This document shows positions 7,620-16,499 of a DNA stretch of 64,000 bases, in pieces. Below the pieces are notes generated by a model. It made no database searches. It had not been told where the DNA came from and saw nothing but the letters and a program-made list of their open reading frames with translations. Where the stretch lies: the NCBI RefSeq assembly GCF_013409045.1, contig NZ_JACCBT010000001.1, positions 4,154,001-4,218,000 of the forward strand. The letters run 5' to 3'. The stretch comes from Actinomadura citrea. GTDB taxonomy: Bacteria > Actinomycetota > Actinomycetes > Streptosporangiales > Streptosporangiaceae. Within the stretch, counting starts at the first letter, position 1. Every line of letters begins with the position of its first letter. The translations under genes were made by a program, and so were the position numbers.

Positions 7620-9689
7620 ATGAGCGACACCCCGGCCCACACCGAGATCGGCGACCGGGCGGCCTACGCCGCCGCCGTCCAGACCGCCGTCGCCGCCTCC
7701 GCCGCCTACTACGGCGAGGGCGACGCGCCGCTCGACGACGACGCCTTCGACCGGCTGGTGCGCGGCGTCGCCGCCTACGAGGCCGAGCATCCGGACGAGG
7801 TGCTGCCCGAGTCCCCGACGGGCAAGGTCGCCGGGGGAGCGGTGGTCGGCGACGTCCCGCACACGGTCCCGATGCTGAGCCTGGACAACGTGTTCTCCGC
7901 CGAGGGCCTGGAGACGTGGGCGGCGCGCCTGGTCCGCAGGCTCGGCCGCGAGGTCGCGACATGGAGCGTGGAGCCGAAGCTGGACGGCATGGCGATCTCG
8001 GCCCGATACCGCGGCGGGCGGCTCGTCCAGCTGGTGACGCGGGGCGACGGCGCCGCCGGGGACGACGTCTCGCACTGCTCCGGCATGATCCTCGGCCTGC
8101 CGGGACGCCTCGCCCGGCCGCTCACCGTCGAGCTGCGCGGCGAGGTGCTGATGACGCGCTCCCAGTTCGAGGCCGCCAACGCCGCCCGCGCCGCCGCCGT
8201 GGGAACGACGTTCGCCAACCCGCGCAGCGCCGCCGCGGGGTCCCTGCGCACCCGGGACCACCCCTACAAGGTGGAAATGACCTTCTTCGCCTACGGCGCC
8301 CTCCCGATGGACGGCACCGACGACGAGACGGCCGCGCGCCTGCGCGACCTGCCGCACAGCCAGATCATGGAGCTGGTCGCGGGCCTCGGCGCGAACACCA
8401 CGGCCGCGACGTCCGCCCCGGGGATCACCGCGACGTCGATCGAGCGGGTGCTGGAACGGGTCGAGGAGATCGCCGCGCTGCGCGCCGAACTGGACTTCGG
8501 CATCGACGGCATCGTGATCAAGGCGGACGCGGCGGCCGACCAGGCCGACGCCGGCCTGTCCTCCCGCGCCCCGCGCTGGGCGATCGCCTACAAGCTGCCC
8601 GCGGTCGAGAAGATCACCCGGCTGCTGGACGTGGAGTGGAACGTCGGCCGGACCGGGGTCATCGCGCCCCGCGCCGTCCTGGAGCCCGTCGAGGTGGACG
8701 GCTCCACCATCACCTACGCGACCCTGCACAACGCCGCCGACATCGAGCGGCGCGGCCTGATGATCGGCGACCACGTCACCGTCTACAAGGCGGGTGACGT
8801 CATCCCGCGCGTGGAGGCGCCGGTCGTCCACCTGCGCTCCGGGCGGGAGCGGCCCATCGAGATCCCCGCGGCCTGCCCGCGCTGCGGCGACGGCATCGAC
8901 GCCTCCCAGCAGCGCTGGCGGTGCGTGCGGGGGCGCGCCTGCCACGCCGTCGTGTCCCTGCGCTACGCGGTGGCCCGCGACCAGTTCGACATCGAGGGCC
9001 TCGGCGAGGGACGCATCGACCAGCTCATCGCCACGGGGCTGATCAGCGACTTCGCCGACCTGTTCACGCTCACATACGACCAGGTCATCGCCCTGGAGCG
9101 GATGGGCGAGACCAGCACCACCGCCCTTCTCGCCGCGATCGAGGGGGCCAAGGCCAAGCCGCTGAGCAAGGTGTTCTGCGCGCTCGGCGTGCGCGGCACC
9201 GGCCGGTCGATGTCGCGCCGCATCGCCCGGCATTTCGCCACGATGGACGCGATCCGCGCCGCGGACGCCGAGGCGTTCCAGGAGGTCGAGGGCGTCGGGC
9301 CGGAGCGCGCGGCGGTCCTGGTCGCCGAGATCGCCGAGCTGGCCCCGCTGATCGACAAGCTCGTCGCCGCCGGGGTCACCATGACCGAGCCGGGCGCCGC
9401 CGGCCCCGCCGCGCGGGAGGCCGGGCCCGACGCCGCGGCACTGCCCCTGGCCGGGATGTCGGTCGTCGTCACCGGAGCGATGTCCGGCCCGCTGGACGGC
9501 CTGTCGCGCAACCAGGTGAACGAGCTGATCGAACGCGCCGGCGGCACGGCGTCCTCGTCGGTGTCGGCCCGCACGTCCCTGCTCGTCGCGGGGGAGAAGG
9601 CCGGGTCGAAGAAGGCCAGGGCCGAGCGGCTCGGCATCGAGATCGTCACGCCGGAGGAGTTCGCCGCCCGCGTCGCCGCGTTCCTGTGA
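7620..9689 (+). CDS. ligA: NAD-dependent DNA ligase, divergent form
   Basis: 689 residues, close to the usual LigA length. In order: a domain Ia, nucleotidyltransferase with the adenylated lysine in KLDG (Lys120), OB fold, a four-cysteine zinc finger (Cys419, 422, 435, 441), helix-hairpin-helix repeats and a C-terminal BRCT domain from about residue 610. The enzyme seals nicks with NAD as AMP donor. Domain Ia looks unusual: the Tyr-His pair that binds nicotinamide mononucleotide appears as Tyr-Gly, and the DAEYD region as DAFD. This could be a second, specialised ligase rather than the housekeeping copy. It stands alone between the hydrolase and a PucR gene. Confidence 0.9.
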   Translation: MSDTPAHTEIGDRAAYAAAVQTAVAASAAYYGEGDAPLDDDAFDRLVRGVAAYEAEHPDEVLPESPTGKVAGGAVVGDVPHTVPMLSLDNVFSAEGLETWAARLVRRLGREVATWSVEPKLDGMAISARYRGGRLVQLVTRGDGAAGDDVSHCSGMILGLPGRLARPLTVELRGEVLMTRSQFEAANAARAAAVGTTFANPRSAAAGSLRTRDHPYKVEMTFFAYGALPMDGTDDETAARLRDLPHSQIMELVAGLGANTTAATSAPGITATSIERVLERVEEIAALRAELDFGIDGIVIKADAAADQADAGLSSRAPRWAIAYKLPAVEKITRLLDVEWNVGRTGVIAPRAVLEPVEVDGSTITYATLHNAADIERRGLMIGDHVTVYKAGDVIPRVEAPVVHLRSGRERPIEIPAACPRCGDGIDASQQRWRCVRGRACHAVVSLRYAVARDQFDIEGLGEGRIDQLIATGLISDFADLFTLTYDQVIALERMGETSTTALLAAIEGAKAKPLSKVFCALGVRGTGRSMSRRIARHFATMDAIRAADAEAFQEVEGVGPERAAVLVAEIAELAPLIDKLVAAGVTMTEPGAAGPAAREAGPDAAALPLAGMSVVVTGAMSGPLDGLSRNQVNELIERAGGTASSSVSARTSLLVAGEKAGSKKARAERLGIEIVTPEEFAARVAAFL

Positions 9690-9696
9690 CCCGCGG

Positions 9697-10893
9697 CTAC
9701 GCCGTCCGTTCGACACGGCCCGGCCGGTCGGCACGGCCCGTCCGCACCAGCCAGCTCAGCATCAGCATGAGGTCGAGCCGGCCGTCCGGCTCGGTGAACC
9801 GGCCGCCGGTCAGCTCGGTGATGCGGCGCAGCCGGTACCTGACGGTCTGCTCGTGGATGTGCAGGCGCTCCGCGGCGATCACCGCGTTGTCACCGCACTG
9901 CAGGTAGGTCAGCAACGTCTCGGCGAGCGGCTGCCGGCGCCCCGGCGGCAGCTCCAGCAGCGGCCCGAGGGCGGCCTCGGCGGTCGCGTCGACCAGTTCG
10001 TCCGCCGCGAGCGTGGCCAGGGAGGCGATGTGGTCCACGCACCGGACGGGCTCCTCGTCCGGCAGCAGCCCCCGCTCCGCCAGGGTCAGGGCGTGCCGCG
10101 CCCAGCGCAGCGACACCGCGCCCTGCCCGACCGGGACGGTCGGGCCGAGCGCCGAGGTGCCGAGCCTGCGGAGCGCCGGCCACAGCCGGTCCTGGCCGGG
10201 GCCCTCCGGGTCGGGCACCACGAGGAAGGGGATCGGCGCCTCCCAGTCCGCCAGCACGGCGGGCGGCAGGATCCGGGCTCCGGCGGGCGCCCCGGCGGGC
10301 AGCGCCACCAGCGCGATGCTCTTCGGCAGCTCCCAGCGGGCCGCGACCGCCAGCTCGGCGATCGCCTCGTGCCCGGGCGGGGGCTCGGCGACCAGCAGGT
10401 CGCGGAGCCGGTCGCGGCGGCGCTCCCGCTCGGTCGCCAGCTGGCCCTGCTCGCGGGCGTAGCCCTGCGCGGCGGCGTCGGCGGCCCGCGCCAGCAGCAT
10501 GAACAGCGAGTCCGTGAGCCGGCCCAGCGTCTCGCGCGACCAGCCGAGCCGGTAGGCGTCCTTGATGAACCTGCGGCAGGCGACCTGGCTGCTCACGCGC
10601 ATCGCGTTCTGCAGCGCGGCCAGGCTCCGGCCGTGCCGCGCCTCCTCCTCGCCGAGCCGCAGGTACAGCTCGGTGATCTTGCGCGCGTCCGCGGTCGGAT
10701 GGTCGACGGAGTCCACGAAGAAGGCGACGGTGTCGCTGACCGTCTTCTCCACCTTCCGGGCGTACTCGCCCCCGTCGGCGCCCGCGTACTCGGGGACCTG
10801 GTCGCGGATCTCCCGCTCCATCTCGTCCACGGCGGCCTGGAGGTGCTGCCGCAGCACGTCGGGCAGCTCGGCGGGCATCGGCCCTTCTGTCAT
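9697..10893 (-). CDS. PucR/CdaR-type transcriptional regulator
   Basis: 398 residues. The C-terminal PucR-type helix-turn-helix is clear: TLLTYLQCGDNAVIAAERLHIHEQTVRYRLRRI at roughly residues 330-362, the class that binds DNA as part of a long helical bundle. The N-terminal half is helical (RsbR/globin-like appearance, about residues 1-150). The middle is a degenerate GGDEF-like fold, common in this family. Targets are not visible. It ends eight bases from the convergent ligase gene and is followed by a 1.3 kb acyltransferase gene upstream on the same strand. The ATG at 10893 could be replaced by the internal ATG five codons on (MPAELPD). Confidence 0.85.
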   Translation of the reverse strand: MTEGPMPAELPDVLRQHLQAAVDEMEREIRDQVPEYAGADGGEYARKVEKTVSDTVAFFVDSVDHPTADARKITELYLRLGEEEARHGRSLAALQNAMRVSSQVACRRFIKDAYRLGWSRETLGRLTDSLFMLLARAADAAAQGYAREQGQLATERERRRDRLRDLLVAEPPPGHEAIAELAVAARWELPKSIALVALPAGAPAGARILPPAVLADWEAPIPFLVVPDPEGPGQDRLWPALRRLGTSALGPTVPVGQGAVSLRWARHALTLAERGLLPDEEPVRCVDHIASLATLAADELVDATAEAALGPLLELPPGRRQPLAETLLTYLQCGDNAVIAAERLHIHEQTVRYRLRRITELTGGRFTEPDGRLDLMLMLSWLVRTGRADRPGRVERTA

Positions 10894-10973
10894 CCGTTGT
10901 CCGATCGGCGGGGTGGGCTCGGGCGAATCACCCTAGGCAAGAAAGCGAACGCTGTCATCACCCGCCGACACGG

Positions 10974-12305
10974 TCAGGGATGGGCGGGCTGCGGTGTGGA
11001 CGCGGCGGTGGAGGCGGAGGCGGAGGCGGAGGCGGAGGCGGTGGGGGAGCGCCGCCGCGCCGTCACGCGGCGGCCGAGCTTCTGCGCCGGCAGTTCGACA
11101 TACCGGTGCACCAGCGCGGCCGAGGTGAGGACGGTCGCCAGCAGCACCACGCCCCAGGCGGCCCGGATCGGCGCCGACAGCCCCCAGGTGTCTTGTCCGG
11201 CGGCGTGCCAGATCGCCTGGATGACCAGCGGGTGCAGCAGGTAGACCGAGTAGCTGACCAGGCCCAGCCACACGAGGACGCGCGGCATGGAGCGGTGCCG
11301 CAGGGCGAGGCCGGCCAGGAACGTCAGCCACGCGGCGCCCACGGCGATGGACCAGTCCGGCCCGAGGGGGTTCGGGTTGGCGTGCAGGGCCCAGCTGGTC
11401 GGGGTGCGCATCCCCGCCGCCACCGTCAGGGCGGGGACGATCGCCACCATCGCCGCGGCGGGTCCGGGCCGGAGCCGCCCGTCCTGGATGCCGCGGATCG
11501 CGGTCCCGGCGAACATGGTGGCGATGATGCACAGGCTCTCGATGGCGCCGATGCGGCTGTTCAGCACGAGCAGGATGAGGGCCAGCGCGGCCACCACCCC
11601 GACGCCCGCCCGCCGCAGCCCGCGGCGCCGGCTCACCATGGCGGCCAGGCCGCCGGCGAGCAGCAGCGCGGCGGCGAAGATCGTCCCGCCCGGCCACCGG
11701 GAGGCCAGCAGCCCGGACGGCAGCGCGACCCCGAGGATGGCCGCGCCCACGCCGAAGCCGAGGGCGACGCGGGCGCTGGCGCGGTGCACGCCGGCGACGA
11801 ACATCGCCGTCACGAGCAGGTAGAAGACCATCTCGTAGGACAGCGTCCAGAAGACGTTGACGACGTTCGGGACGCCCAGCAGGTCCTGCAGCATCGTCAG
11901 GTGCGCCAGCGCGGACGTCCAGGGCCGGTCCCCGATCGCCGCGGGCAGCCCGTAGGAGAGGCCGGCCGCGCCGAGCAGCAGCGCCAGCACCACCGACACG
12001 CCCCACGCCGGATACAGCCGGAAGAACCGCCCGGCCCAGAACTGCCGGACGCTGCCGCGCCGCTCCAGGGAGAACGGCACCACGTAGCCGCTGACGAGGA
12101 AGAACACGAAGACCCCGTACCGGCCGAAGTCGAACCACGGGCCGGTCGCCCGGCGGACCTCGGGCAGCAGCACGTCCAGGGAGTGCTCGAACACCACCAC
12201 CAAGGCGGCGAGGCCGCGGAGCGCGTCCAGCCAGCCCATGCGCGGTGCCTTCGCCGGGGGAGCGCCGATCGTCGTGTCAGGCGGAGTCAGGGTGTTCGTC
12301 GGCAT
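10974..12305 (-). CDS. Acyltransferase family 3 integral membrane protein
   Basis: 443 residues from the ATG at 12305 (MPTNTLTPPDTT); ATG 12317 and TTG 12350 are in-frame alternatives without a better ribosome site. The sequence MGWLDALRGLAALVVVFEHS near residue 23 is the hallmark of acyltransferase family 3, with the catalytic-type histidine in the first membrane helix. FFLVSGYVVPFSLERR and the final SYSVYLLHP motif also match. About ten membrane segments are expected. The family O-acylates cell-surface sugars, peptidoglycan or secondary metabolites. The C-terminus ends in a basic stretch and a Ser-Ala repeat encoded by a hexamer tandem. No partner genes are near, so the acceptor is unknown. 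Confidence 0.85.
   Translation of the reverse strand: MPTNTLTPPDTTIGAPPAKAPRMGWLDALRGLAALVVVFEHSLDVLLPEVRRATGPWFDFGRYGVFVFFLVSGYVVPFSLERRGSVRQFWAGRFFRLYPAWGVSVVLALLLGAAGLSYGLPAAIGDRPWTSALAHLTMLQDLLGVPNVVNVFWTLSYEMVFYLLVTAMFVAGVHRASARVALGFGVGAAILGVALPSGLLASRWPGGTIFAAALLLAGGLAAMVSRRRGLRRAGVGVVAALALILLVLNSRIGAIESLCIIATMFAGTAIRGIQDGRLRPGPAAAMVAIVPALTVAAGMRTPTSWALHANPNPLGPDWSIAVGAAWLTFLAGLALRHRSMPRVLVWLGLVSYSVYLLHPLVIQAIWHAAGQDTWGLSAPIRAAWGVVLLATVLTSAALVHRYVELPAQKLGRRVTARRRSPTASASASASASTAASTPQPAHP
11010..11039. repeat. Five tandem GGAGGC hexamers inside the acyltransferase gene
   Basis: GGAGGC is repeated five times without a mismatch from 11010 to 11039. On the coding minus strand it reads Ala-Ser dipeptides in the cytoplasmic tail of the acyltransferase. 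Copy-number change in multiples of six would alter the tail length but keep the frame. Confidence 0.9.
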
Positions 12306-12503
12306 CCGGGCCACCATAGGGGCCGAACCGTTACCGTTTCTAACGGGCAAATGAGATTTCTCTTAATCGCGGCACCCGTCGCCTGACGCAGCGTCACGGG
12401 GCGCGGACACCGGATGAGCGGCTGGAGCAGGGCGGGCATGGCGAACCGGAGGAGGCCGCCGGGCCGGACGTACCGGAAAAATGTGATCAACCCCACATCG
12501 GCG

Positions 12504-13292
12504 TCAGCGGACGCCGACGGCGCCGTACATGACCGGCTCGTCGCGGGGGCCGGGCGGCCCCTCGGCGATGAGCGGCGCCACCCCGGGCGGCAGCGGACGG
12601 AACGGCCCGAGGAGCCGTGCGATCTCGGCGCCGCCGCGCGGATGCACCGCGACCGAGGTCGCCTCGCCGTAGAGCCGCGCGGCTTCGGTGACGGCGCCGG
12701 GGGCGAAGTCGGCGGTGGCGTGCGAGACGACCAGCGCGCTGCCGGGCGCCGTGACCGCCGCGAGGCGGTCGACGAGGTCCCCGGCGCCGGGCACGAAGTG
12801 CAGGACGCAGGAGAACACCAGCGCGACCGGTTCGGCCGGGTCGATCAGCCGCCGCACCTCGGGGCTGTCCATGACGGCGGCCGGGTCGCGGATGTCGGCC
12901 CGCAGCGCCGCGATGTTGCCGCCGTCGATGAGCAGCGCGCGGGCGTGCGCGATGACGAGCGGGTCGTGGTCGACGTACACGACGCGGGCGCCGCCCGCGC
13001 GGCCCGCGGCCATCTGGTGCAGGTTGTCGGCCCTCGGCAGGCCGCAGCCGAGGTCGAGGAACTGCCGCACCCCGCGTCCGGCGAGCAGTGCGACGGAGAC
13101 GGCGAGGAAGCGGCGGGCGGCGCGGGCGGCGCCCGCGGCCTGCGGGAGGATCCCCAGGATCCGCTGGGCGAGGTCGCGGTCGGACGCGTAGTTGTCCTTA
13201 CCGCCGAGGAGGTAGTCCTGGACGCGCGCCGGACCCGGCCGGTGCAGGGCGAGAGGGGTGGTCTCCGGCGCCCTCGTGCCGGGCATGGGCAT
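12504..13292 (-). CDS. SAM-dependent methyltransferase of the DUF574 / Methyltransf_19 family
   Basis: 262 residues. The N-terminal signature ARVQDYLLGGKDNYASDR, the SAM motif FLDLGCGLP, and VVYVDHDPLVIAHARALL are characteristic of this actinobacterial family. The conserved pattern runs through to VFSCVLHFVPG and the C-terminal region. The family is abundant in actinomycetes, often near XRE/DUF397 regulators, and its substrate is not established. This copy stands alone, divergent from nothing obvious. A paralogue is present at 60948-61763 in the same window. The start is the ATG at 13292; the alternative two codons later would change little. Confidence 0.9.
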   Translation of the reverse strand: MPMPGTRAPETTPLALHRPGPARVQDYLLGGKDNYASDRDLAQRILGILPQAAGAARAARRFLAVSVALLAGRGVRQFLDLGCGLPRADNLHQMAAGRAGGARVVYVDHDPLVIAHARALLIDGGNIAALRADIRDPAAVMDSPEVRRLIDPAEPVALVFSCVLHFVPGAGDLVDRLAAVTAPGSALVVSHATADFAPGAVTEAARLYGEATSVAVHPRGGAEIARLLGPFRPLPPGVAPLIAEGPPGPRDEPVMYGAVGVR

Positions 13293-13581
13293 GGTGCTTC
13301 ACCTGTCGCCTTCACCAGACGGGATCGGTGCAATGGCTCGCTTACGACGGTAGGCCGCCGCGGCGGGCCCGGGGGCGGCCGCGTCCGGTGGACCGTCCGA
13401 AACCCGCCGGGCGTATGGCCGCATGGGGCCAGCCGGGTTTGACGCACCCCCGCCCGGTTCTGCGGCGGGCGGTCAAGGCGCGGACGCATCCGCGCCCGGG
13501 CACCGGCGTGCGACTGGCCTTTTCCGGCCATGACAAGCACTTAACCGAAGACGTCGATTCGCGGTGGAGAGCCCACCGTGG

Positions 13582-14211
13582 TCACCGTTCGGCGTCGCGC
13601 CACATGAGCCAGACCGGCGGGCACCCCCTGCCCGGCAGCCGGAGTTCGCGCGTCACCCTGAAGCCGAACCTCTCGTAGTAGGGCACGTTCTGTTCCTTGG
13701 ACGATTCCAGGTAGGCGGGCAGGCCCTCGGCATCGCAGCGATCGAGCCGCGACCGCAGCAGGGCCGCGCCCAGACCGTTGCCCTGCGCCGGGGGGTCGGT
13801 GCCGAGCACGGCCAGGTACCAGTGCGGCTCGCGCGGATGGTGCTTCTCGATCGCGCCGAGCGCGCGGAGGGTGGCGGGCGTCCTGGTGCCGAGGATGCGC
13901 AGCAGCGGCATGGCGTGCGCCGCCTGCAATCGCAGGGGCACGCTCCACAGTCCGGGCGGGTCCCACAGCGCGGCGGCCTCGGCCCCGTCCCCGCGCCCGG
14001 TGGTCTCGGTGGATCCGTGGGGGAGGTGGACCCGCCGCAGCAGGATGCCGAACAGCGCGGTCATCCGCCGCACGCGGGAGGCGTCGTCCGGTAGCAGCCA
14101 GCGCCAGACGGGGTCGTCGTCGAACGCGCGCCCGAGGAGGGTCGCGATCGGTGCGGCGTCGGCGTCGTCCGCCACGCGGACGAGGGGGGACGGACGGGGC
14201 TCGGACGTCAT
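13582..14211 (-). CDS. GNAT-family N-acetyltransferase
   Basis: 209 residues. The fold is recognised by the acetyl-CoA loop region YLAVLGTDPPAQGNGLGAALL (about residues 131-152), followed by the helix and the final strand ESSKEQNVPYYERFGFRVTRE. The N-terminus (VRVADDADAAPIATLLGRAF) is the usual first strand and helix of this family. Such enzymes transfer acetyl from acetyl-CoA to an amine on a small molecule, peptide or protein. The substrate is unknown. It is followed, 289 bases further along the minus strand, by the methyltransferase gene. It is preceded by the DoxX gene on the same strand with a 62-base gap. Confidence 0.85.
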   Translation of the reverse strand: MTSEPRPSPLVRVADDADAAPIATLLGRAFDDDPVWRWLLPDDASRVRRMTALFGILLRRVHLPHGSTETTGRGDGAEAAALWDPPGLWSVPLRLQAAHAMPLLRILGTRTPATLRALGAIEKHHPREPHWYLAVLGTDPPAQGNGLGAALLRSRLDRCDAEGLPAYLESSKEQNVPYYERFGFRVTRELRLPGRGCPPVWLMWRDAER

Positions 14212-14273
14212 GGCGCGACCTCCTCGGGGACGCGCCGATCCTCACCGGGGGCGCGTCCCCGCGTCAAGCGCGG

Positions 14274-14717
14274 TCACGCTCGGCCGCGGCGCTCGGCCCG
14301 CGCCCGGGCCAGCTCCTCCAGGATGAGCGAGACGCCGATCCCGATCAGCCAGGTGTCCTTCGCGAGCGGGATGCCCTGCGGGGTGGGGCGCAGCCCGCCC
14401 TCCTGCCGCACCCCGGGCAGCCGCAGGTACAGGCCGGTCAACCCGGCCGAGAACGCGGTGAGCGCCGCGCCCGCGACGAGGGAGGGCACCAGCGGGACCA
14501 CCAGGACCGTGCCGAGGGCGACCTCCGCCCTGCCGAGCGTGCGGGTGAAGTCCCGCGGATCCTGCGCCTCCAGGAACGGGTAGGCGGCCTTCGCCATCCC
14601 GTGGGTCTGATCGGCCGCCTCGTCCAGTCCCTGGAGCTTCGACAGGCCCGAGTTCAGGACGAAGGCGCCGACGGCCAGCCGGACGGGCATCTGGTGAGCG
14701 CGAGCAAGTAGACGCAT
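14274..14717 (-). CDS. DoxX-like small integral membrane protein
   Basis: 147 residues with four hydrophobic segments. The opening MPVRLAVGAFVLNSGLSKLQ and the segment FTRTLGRAEVALGTVLVVPLVPSLVAG resemble the DoxX/DoxD-like family. DoxX-type proteins are linked to membrane redox functions in some bacteria, but most members have no known role. The C-terminal ARARAERRGRA is basic and probably cytoplasmic. There is no operon partner that clarifies the job, and the GNAT gene downstream may be on the same transcript. Confidence 0.65.
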   Translation of the reverse strand: MRLLARAHQMPVRLAVGAFVLNSGLSKLQGLDEAADQTHGMAKAAYPFLEAQDPRDFTRTLGRAEVALGTVLVVPLVPSLVAGAALTAFSAGLTGLYLRLPGVRQEGGLRPTPQGIPLAKDTWLIGIGVSLILEELARARAERRGRA

Positions 14718-14963
14718 CGTGTCCCCATAAGCGATCGGAAGACCGGGCGCAGGGCATCATTCCCGCCGATTCGCCTTCACACCTGATCGCCGGGTCAAGT
14801 CTCGGCCTGCCGGCGCGCGGCGGGCGGACTACCGCGCGGGGAGCAGGCGCCCGGTCGGCGAATGCCCCGAGCGGGGCAGGCGGGAAGCCTCCGGGCGGCC
14901 GACGACGCCCCCGGTGCCGCCGTTGCACGATCGGGCCGTCGTCGAGAGAACCGGAGCGCTGAG

Positions 14964-15488
14964 ATGTCGACCGTCCAGACGCGGCCGGCGGCCGCCGGGC
15001 AGCGGTGGCGGCCGGGACCGCCCGTCCGCAAGACCATCACCGTCGTGCACGTCGTCGCCTCCGTCGCGCTGCTGGGGGAGGTGTGGGCCCTCGTGCTGCT
15101 CAACCTCACCGCCACGCTGACCGAGGACGCGACGCTCGCGCACTCCGCCTACCGCCTCATGGGCGTGCTGGTGTTCGGGGGAGGCATCCCGCTCAGCCTC
15201 ACCGCCCTGGCCAGCGGCATCGCGCTCGCCACCGGCAGCTCGTGGGGCCTGGCGCGGCACTACTGGGTGCTCGCCAAGCTGGTGCTGCTGATCGCGGTGA
15301 TCCTCGCCGGGATGCTGCTGTTCACGCCCGAGGCGATGGCGGACGCGACCGCGGGCGGGGCGGTTCCGTCCGGGCGGCGGTGGGAGCAGGTGGCGGTGGT
15401 CTCCTGCCAGCTCGTCATGCTGCTCACCGCCACCGCCCTGTCGGTGTTCAAGCCTCGCGGCCGCGTCCGGCGGCGCGTCCGCTCATGA
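14964..15488 (+). CDS. Small polytopic membrane protein (DUF2269-like)
   Basis: 174 residues from the ATG at 14964; the frame extends upstream but without hydrophobic or recognisable sequence. Four membrane segments are visible, starting with ITVVHVVASVALLGEVWALV, then LVFGGGIPLSLTALASGIAL, LVLLIAVILAGMLLF and a last one before a basic tail. The overall pattern, with an early histidine in the first helix, resembles predicted integral membrane proteins of the DUF2269 type, whose function is not known. It is divergent from the DoxX gene. No neighbouring gene suggests a pathway. Confidence 0.65.
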   Translation: MSTVQTRPAAAGQRWRPGPPVRKTITVVHVVASVALLGEVWALVLLNLTATLTEDATLAHSAYRLMGVLVFGGGIPLSLTALASGIALATGSSWGLARHYWVLAKLVLLIAVILAGMLLFTPEAMADATAGGAVPSGRRWEQVAVVSCQLVMLLTATALSVFKPRGRVRRRVRS

Positions 15489-15581
15489 TGCTGGCCGCCC
15501 GTCCGGCAGGCGCTCTCCGACCGCCCGCAACGCCTCCGCACACGCCCGGACCGCCGATCGGCAGGGGTAGCCTTTCTCCGC

Positions 15582-16499
15582 GTGACGAGTCCCGAATGGG
15601 CCCCTGAGCGCGAGGTGACGCCCGAACTGGCGGGCACGCTGATCGGGCGGAGGTTCCCTGAGCTGCGCGGCGCCCCGGTGGAGCGCCTCGCCACCGGCTG
15701 GGACAACACCGTCTTCCTCGTCGGCGGGGACTGGGTGTTCCGGTTCCCGCGCCGGCAGATGGCGATCCCGGGGGTCGAGCGCGAGATCGCGGTGCTGCCC
15801 GTCCTGGCGCCACGGCTGCCGCTGCCGGTGCCCGTGCCGCGCTTCGCCGGGGCGCCGTCGGACGACTTCCCCTGGCCGTTCTGGGGCGCGCGGCGCATCC
15901 CGGGCCGCGAGCTCGCCGACGTGCGGCCGGCGGACGGGGACCGGGTCGTCCTCGCCGCCGAGACCGGGGCCTTCCTGCGGGCCCTGCACGACCCTGCCCT
16001 GGCCCGGGAGGCGGGGGAGGGCCTGCCGTTCGATCCGATGGGACGCGCCGACCCCGCCGGGCGCGCGTCGCGTACCTACGGCCGCCTGGACGCGATCGCC
16101 GCCGGAGGGGTCTGGGAACGGGATCCGGCCGTCGAGGACTTCCTGGCGGCGGCCCAGGGCTGGGACGCGCCGGGCGGGGAACCGGTGATCGTCCATGGGG
16201 ATCTGCACGTCCGGCATCTCCTGCTCACCGCCGACGGCCATGCGGCGGGAGTGATCGACTGGGGGGACGTCTGCCTCGGCGCCCCGGCCGTGGACCTGTC
16301 GCTGGCCTACGCGGGGTTCGAAGGCGCCGCGCGGGAGGCGTTCCTCGCGGAGTACGGGCCGGTGCCGGGGGAGCAGGAGGCCGCCGCGCGCACCCTGGCG
16401 CTGAACCTCACCGCGACGCTGGCCGAGTACGCGGCGTCCACCGGGCGGGACGCGCTGCTCGCCGAGACACTCGCGGGGCTCGGACGCGCCCTCAGCTGA
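15582..16499 (+). CDS. Aminoglycoside/macrolide phosphotransferase-like kinase
   Basis: 305 residues beginning at GTG 15582. It carries the kinase core of the APH family: TGWDNTVFLVGGDWVFRFPR (phosphate-binding loop and ATP lysine/arginine region), the catalytic loop VIVHGDLHVRHLLL with Asp207 as catalytic base, and the metal-binding motif VIDWGD. Members phosphorylate antibiotics or, more often in chromosomes of this kind, small metabolites such as choline, homoserine or sugars. Resistance is possible but cannot be claimed. The arginine in the usual lysine position (FRFPRR) is worth noting. The 3' end overlaps the convergent MEDS gene by eight bases. Confidence 0.85.
   Translation: MTSPEWAPEREVTPELAGTLIGRRFPELRGAPVERLATGWDNTVFLVGGDWVFRFPRRQMAIPGVEREIAVLPVLAPRLPLPVPVPRFAGAPSDDFPWPFWGARRIPGRELADVRPADGDRVVLAAETGAFLRALHDPALAREAGEGLPFDPMGRADPAGRASRTYGRLDAIAAGGVWERDPAVEDFLAAAQGWDAPGGEPVIVHGDLHVRHLLLTADGHAAGVIDWGDVCLGAPAVDLSLAYAGFEGAAREAFLAEYGPVPGEQEAAARTLALNLTATLAEYAASTGRDALLAETLAGLGRALS

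Noticed and set aside
13293..13581. An extra gene or operator in the 289-base gap between the methyltransferase and the acetyltransferase
   Set aside because: Only short inverted repeats (for example GGCGCGGA and TCCGCGCC around CGCA) are seen. No frame resembles a protein.
15582..16499. Calling the phosphotransferase an antibiotic-resistance gene
   Set aside because: The kinase family is broad and chromosomal members mostly act on metabolites. There is no resistance context such as an antibiotic cluster or mobile element.
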